DNA from: CAYXEN01 sp964464035
Lineage (GTDB): Bacteria; Krumholzibacteriota; Krumholzibacteriia; WVZY01
Direction of reading: 5' to 3'
NCBI GenBank assembly: GCA_964464035.1
Contig: CAYXEN010000060.1
Coordinates: 1 to 16,773 of the forward strand
DNA: 16,773 nucleotides
A program made the translations under genes and the position numbers. Below the pieces are notes generated by a model. It saw only the letters and a program-made list of their open reading frames with translations, made no database searches and was not told where the DNA came from. This document shows positions 14,537 through 16,773 of this stretch, in pieces (position 1 is the first letter of the stretch; every line of letters starts with the position of its first letter).

Positions 14537-16773
14537 ATGAAGGTACCGCTAGACTTTCGCCGATGTTCTCCTACCCCACCCAAGGCGAAAAACACTCTTC
14601 TTCGAATCTTCCTGTTGTCCCTCATCCTTTCCCTCGGTTCCTCGGACGGAAGGGGACAGGAGGCGAGTAAGCTCATAAGCCCCGGCCCCCTCGCAGAGGC
14701 GCACGCCAAGTTCGACAATCTCAAGAGTTGCCTCAAGTGCCATCAAGTGGGCAAAGGGGTGCCCGATCGCAAGTGCCTGGCCTGCCACAAGAAGATAACG
14801 GAGAGGATAGCGGAAGGGCGGGGGCTTCACAGGGCGCTCACCGAACCGTGTTTCAAGTGCCACACGGATCACAAGGGCAGGGGCTTCAAGATAATCAAGC
14901 TGGACAAGCGCGCTTTCGATCATTCCCGCACGGGTTACGCTCTAGCGGGAAAGCACCTCGAGATAAAGGCCAAATGCGGGAAATGTCACCGGACGAAAAG
15001 CTTTCTCGACAACAATCGCGAATGCAGATCCTGCCACAGATCCAAACACAAGGAGTCCGTCGCCAAGAGAAAATGTTCTGGTTGCCATACCCAGGAGTCA
15101 TGGAAGAAGACGGCGTTCGACCACGGCAAGACCGAGTTCGCCCTGAGCGGAGCGCACAAACGACTCGCCTGCAAGAAGTGCCACAATAAGCTGGTCTTCG
15201 CGAAACAGGACAAGCGTTGTCAGGCGTGCCACGTTCCCAAGCACAAGGATCAGTTCGTCAAACGCGAGTGCACGGAATGCCACACCACCGAGAAATGGGC
15301 GGCGAGGACGTTCGATCACGGCAAGACCCGTTTCGTTCTCAAGGGCAAGCACCTCGCCCTCAAGTGCACCGCCTGCCACAGGAAGGAACGGCCGGAGTTT
15401 CCCAAGACGGAGCGCATAGAGTGCGCTGCATGTCACCGTGACAGGCACCGGGGCCAGTTCAAGGTCAAGACGGCCAAGGGGCTCATGATTCCCGAGTCGT
15501 GTGCATCGTGCCACAGCGAGGACGGGTGGAAGCCCTCGAAATACGATCACAACCGTTCGAAGTTCAAACTGGACGGCAAACACCGCGACGTCAAGTGCAG
15601 GCTGTGCCACGGGCGGGGGCGCTACAAGCCGCTCGATACCACGTGCGCATCGTGCCACAAGGACAAGCACAGGGGCCAGTTCAAGATCGAGGTGAAAGGC
15701 AAAGAGGTGCAGCGTCCCTGCGAGGATTGCCATCTCACGAAGGGGTGGAAGCCCTCCATATTCGATCACAAGACTTCCCGGTTCAAGCTGGAAGGCAAGC
15801 ACAAGGACGTGGCGTGCAAGATATGTCACCGGCGGGGGAAGTACAAGCCGATGGATACCAAGTGCACGAGCTGCCACAAGGACGTGCACAAGGGGCAGTT
15901 CAAGACCAGGCACAAGAAGACCAAAGAATGCGACGAGTGCCACACGACTAAAGGGTGGAAACCGGCCAGGTTCGATCACGACAAGGCGAAGTTCAGGCTG
16001 AAGGGAGCGCACAAGAAGGTTGAGTGCTACAAGTGCCATCCGGGAAAGAAATTCAAACCTATCGATTCGAGGTGCTCAGCCTGCCATCGCGACAAGCACA
16101 AAGGCAAGTACGGGGACGCTTGCGAGCGGTGCCACAACGCGGAATCATGGAAACTCAAGGGCGACTTCCATGCCGTGATCTTTCCGCTGGAAGGCGCCCA
16201 TGCGGAGCTCACCTGCAAGGAATGCCATGAGGATACGCGCACCTACAGCGGGCTCGCCTCGGACTGCCTCACCTGCCACAAGGATCCGCACGACAACAGG
16301 TTCGGGACCTCGTGCCTCGACTGCCACAACGACAACGCGTGGTTGCCGAGCGATTTCAGCCACAACCAGACGGGCTTTTTGCTCCTGGGGGCTCATGCCA
16401 ACGCGCCCTGCGAGGAATGCCACGAGTTCGGCGCCGGCCGGCCGAGGCCCGAGACGATCGCCGGCGCCCCGGGCTTTTCGTGCTACTCGTGCCATGAACA
16501 ACAATACATATCCGCGGGCAATCCGGATCACATCGCGGCGGGCTACTCGAAGGAGTGCCAGTATTGCCATCTCTACGAGCACGGGACTTGGGGGGAAGGA
16601 TGGTTCAATCACGACAGCGCCGCTTTCCCGCTCACCGGCAGGCACCGGGACCTGGCTTGCGAGCAGTGCCACATAAACAAGCAATGGGAAGGCATTCCCA
16701 ATACCTGTTACGGTTGCCACTGGGAGAGGGAACAGAAGGATCCCTGGCAATTGCAGATCGGGGAGAACTGCGG
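14537..16773 (+). CDS. Giant multihaem c-type cytochrome (at least 29 haems), 3' truncated
   Basis: Exported electron-transfer protein, partial at the right edge: 745 complete codons without a stop. It has 29 complete CXXCH haem-attachment motifs, first cysteines at 65, 80, 105; 147, 163, 180; 212, 228, 245; 277, 296, 322; 354, 370, 395; 427, 443, 465; 497, 513, 529; 560, 577, 593; 625, 649, 674; 708, 724. C745 at the edge probably begins the thirtieth. These form ten three-haem modules. Each linker typically carries F-x-H and G-x-H, and a further H lies between haems two and three, giving about one extra His per haem for bis-His ligation, as in c3/c7-type cytochromes. A signal anchor or peptide lies at about 19-42 after a basic N-terminus. 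GGGGA is 9 nt before the ATG. Early modules are strongly Lys/Arg-rich, the last ones acidic and aromatic. Divergent from the cytochrome b-like gene. Confidence 0.95.
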   Translation, partial: MKVPLDFRRCSPTPPKAKNTLLRIFLLSLILSLGSSDGRGQEASKLISPGPLAEAHAKFDNLKSCLKCHQVGKGVPDRKCLACHKKITERIAEGRGLHRALTEPCFKCHTDHKGRGFKIIKLDKRAFDHSRTGYALAGKHLEIKAKCGKCHRTKSFLDNNRECRSCHRSKHKESVAKRKCSGCHTQESWKKTAFDHGKTEFALSGAHKRLACKKCHNKLVFAKQDKRCQACHVPKHKDQFVKRECTECHTTEKWAARTFDHGKTRFVLKGKHLALKCTACHRKERPEFPKTERIECAACHRDRHRGQFKVKTAKGLMIPESCASCHSEDGWKPSKYDHNRSKFKLDGKHRDVKCRLCHGRGRYKPLDTTCASCHKDKHRGQFKIEVKGKEVQRPCEDCHLTKGWKPSIFDHKTSRFKLEGKHKDVACKICHRRGKYKPMDTKCTSCHKDVHKGQFKTRHKKTKECDECHTTKGWKPARFDHDKAKFRLKGAHKKVECYKCHPGKKFKPIDSRCSACHRDKHKGKYGDACERCHNAESWKLKGDFHAVIFPLEGAHAELTCKECHEDTRTYSGLASDCLTCHKDPHDNRFGTSCLDCHNDNAWLPSDFSHNQTGFLLLGAHANAPCEECHEFGAGRPRPETIAGAPGFSCYSCHEQQYISAGNPDHIAAGYSKECQYCHLYEHGTWGEGWFNHDSAAFPLTGRHRDLACEQCHINKQWEGIPNTCYGCHWEREQKDPWQLQIGENC

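Noticed and set aside
14480..14580. Possible cyclic di-GMP (GEMM) riboswitch before the multihaem cytochrome gene
   Set aside because: There are fragments resembling GGGCAAAC and GGGACGC, and such riboswitches precede cytochrome genes in Geobacter. However, the paired stem between them and the conserved GCAAAGCC stretch are missing, and the match would run into the coding sequence.
14728..16676. Several open frames overlapping the cytochrome gene, and the repeated DNA within it as a CRISPR-like array
   Set aside because: They are shadows of the CXXCH-rich frame. The DNA repeats are imperfect, encode protein modules and lack uniform spacers.

Overview
The window looks like a fragment of a metagenome-assembled or draft genome of a Gram-negative, GC-rich bacterium. 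It carries 12 protein-coding genes (one cut by the right edge, one interrupted by a 100-N gap), no rRNA or tRNA genes, no CRISPR array and no transposase. Lineage is an inference. A small secreted protein (12289-12849) belongs to a type I associate from memory with candidate phyla such as Eisenbacteria, Krumholzibacteriota and Latescibacterota, ending in a W-G-x-I-K-x-L-Y tail. With a very large multihaem cytochrome this fits a little-cultured FCB-like or deltaproteobacteria-like anaerobe. No ribosomal RNA is present to settle it.

Layout, left to right. Positions 1-5516 hold an M49 (dipeptidyl-peptidase III type) zinc peptidase lipoprotein on the minus strand, divergent from ligA (NAD+-dependent DNA ligase), then a secreted protein of unknown function whose sequence is broken by a scaffold gap. 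The gap is flanked by an exact 55-nt duplication and is almost certainly an assembly artefact. Two copies of a structured, GC-rich intergenic repeat lie beside the peptidase and between ligA and the secreted protein. Positions 5577-8239 hold three minus-strand genes: a secreted cyclophilin (with Cys in place of its usual catalytic Arg), a GT4 glycosyltransferase of the sucrose-phosphate / mannosylfructose-phosphate synthase type, and a P-loop kinase of uridine-kinase type. The last two are 12 nt apart and form an operon. Positions 8402-9686 hold a small six-helix membrane protein and a stand-alone receiver-domain response regulator with an operator-like inverted repeat over its promoter. Positions 9687-12053 hold a long transketolase-family enzyme. 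Positions 12289-13160 hold the small secreted protein, with a consensus-like promoter and an unusually long (about 275 nt) leader.

The right end is the most striking part. A minus-strand membrane protein has two H-x13-H pairs, the layout of a dihaem cytochrome b. It is divergent from a plus-strand gene for a giant c-type cytochrome with 29 complete CXXCH motifs in the 745 residues visible. The motifs fall in ten three-haem modules joined by a nearly constant 31-34-residue linker. The simplest reading is an electron-transfer route: quinone pool, membrane cytochrome b, long multihaem wire, external or periplasmic acceptor. The rest of the cluster presumably lies beyond the right edge.
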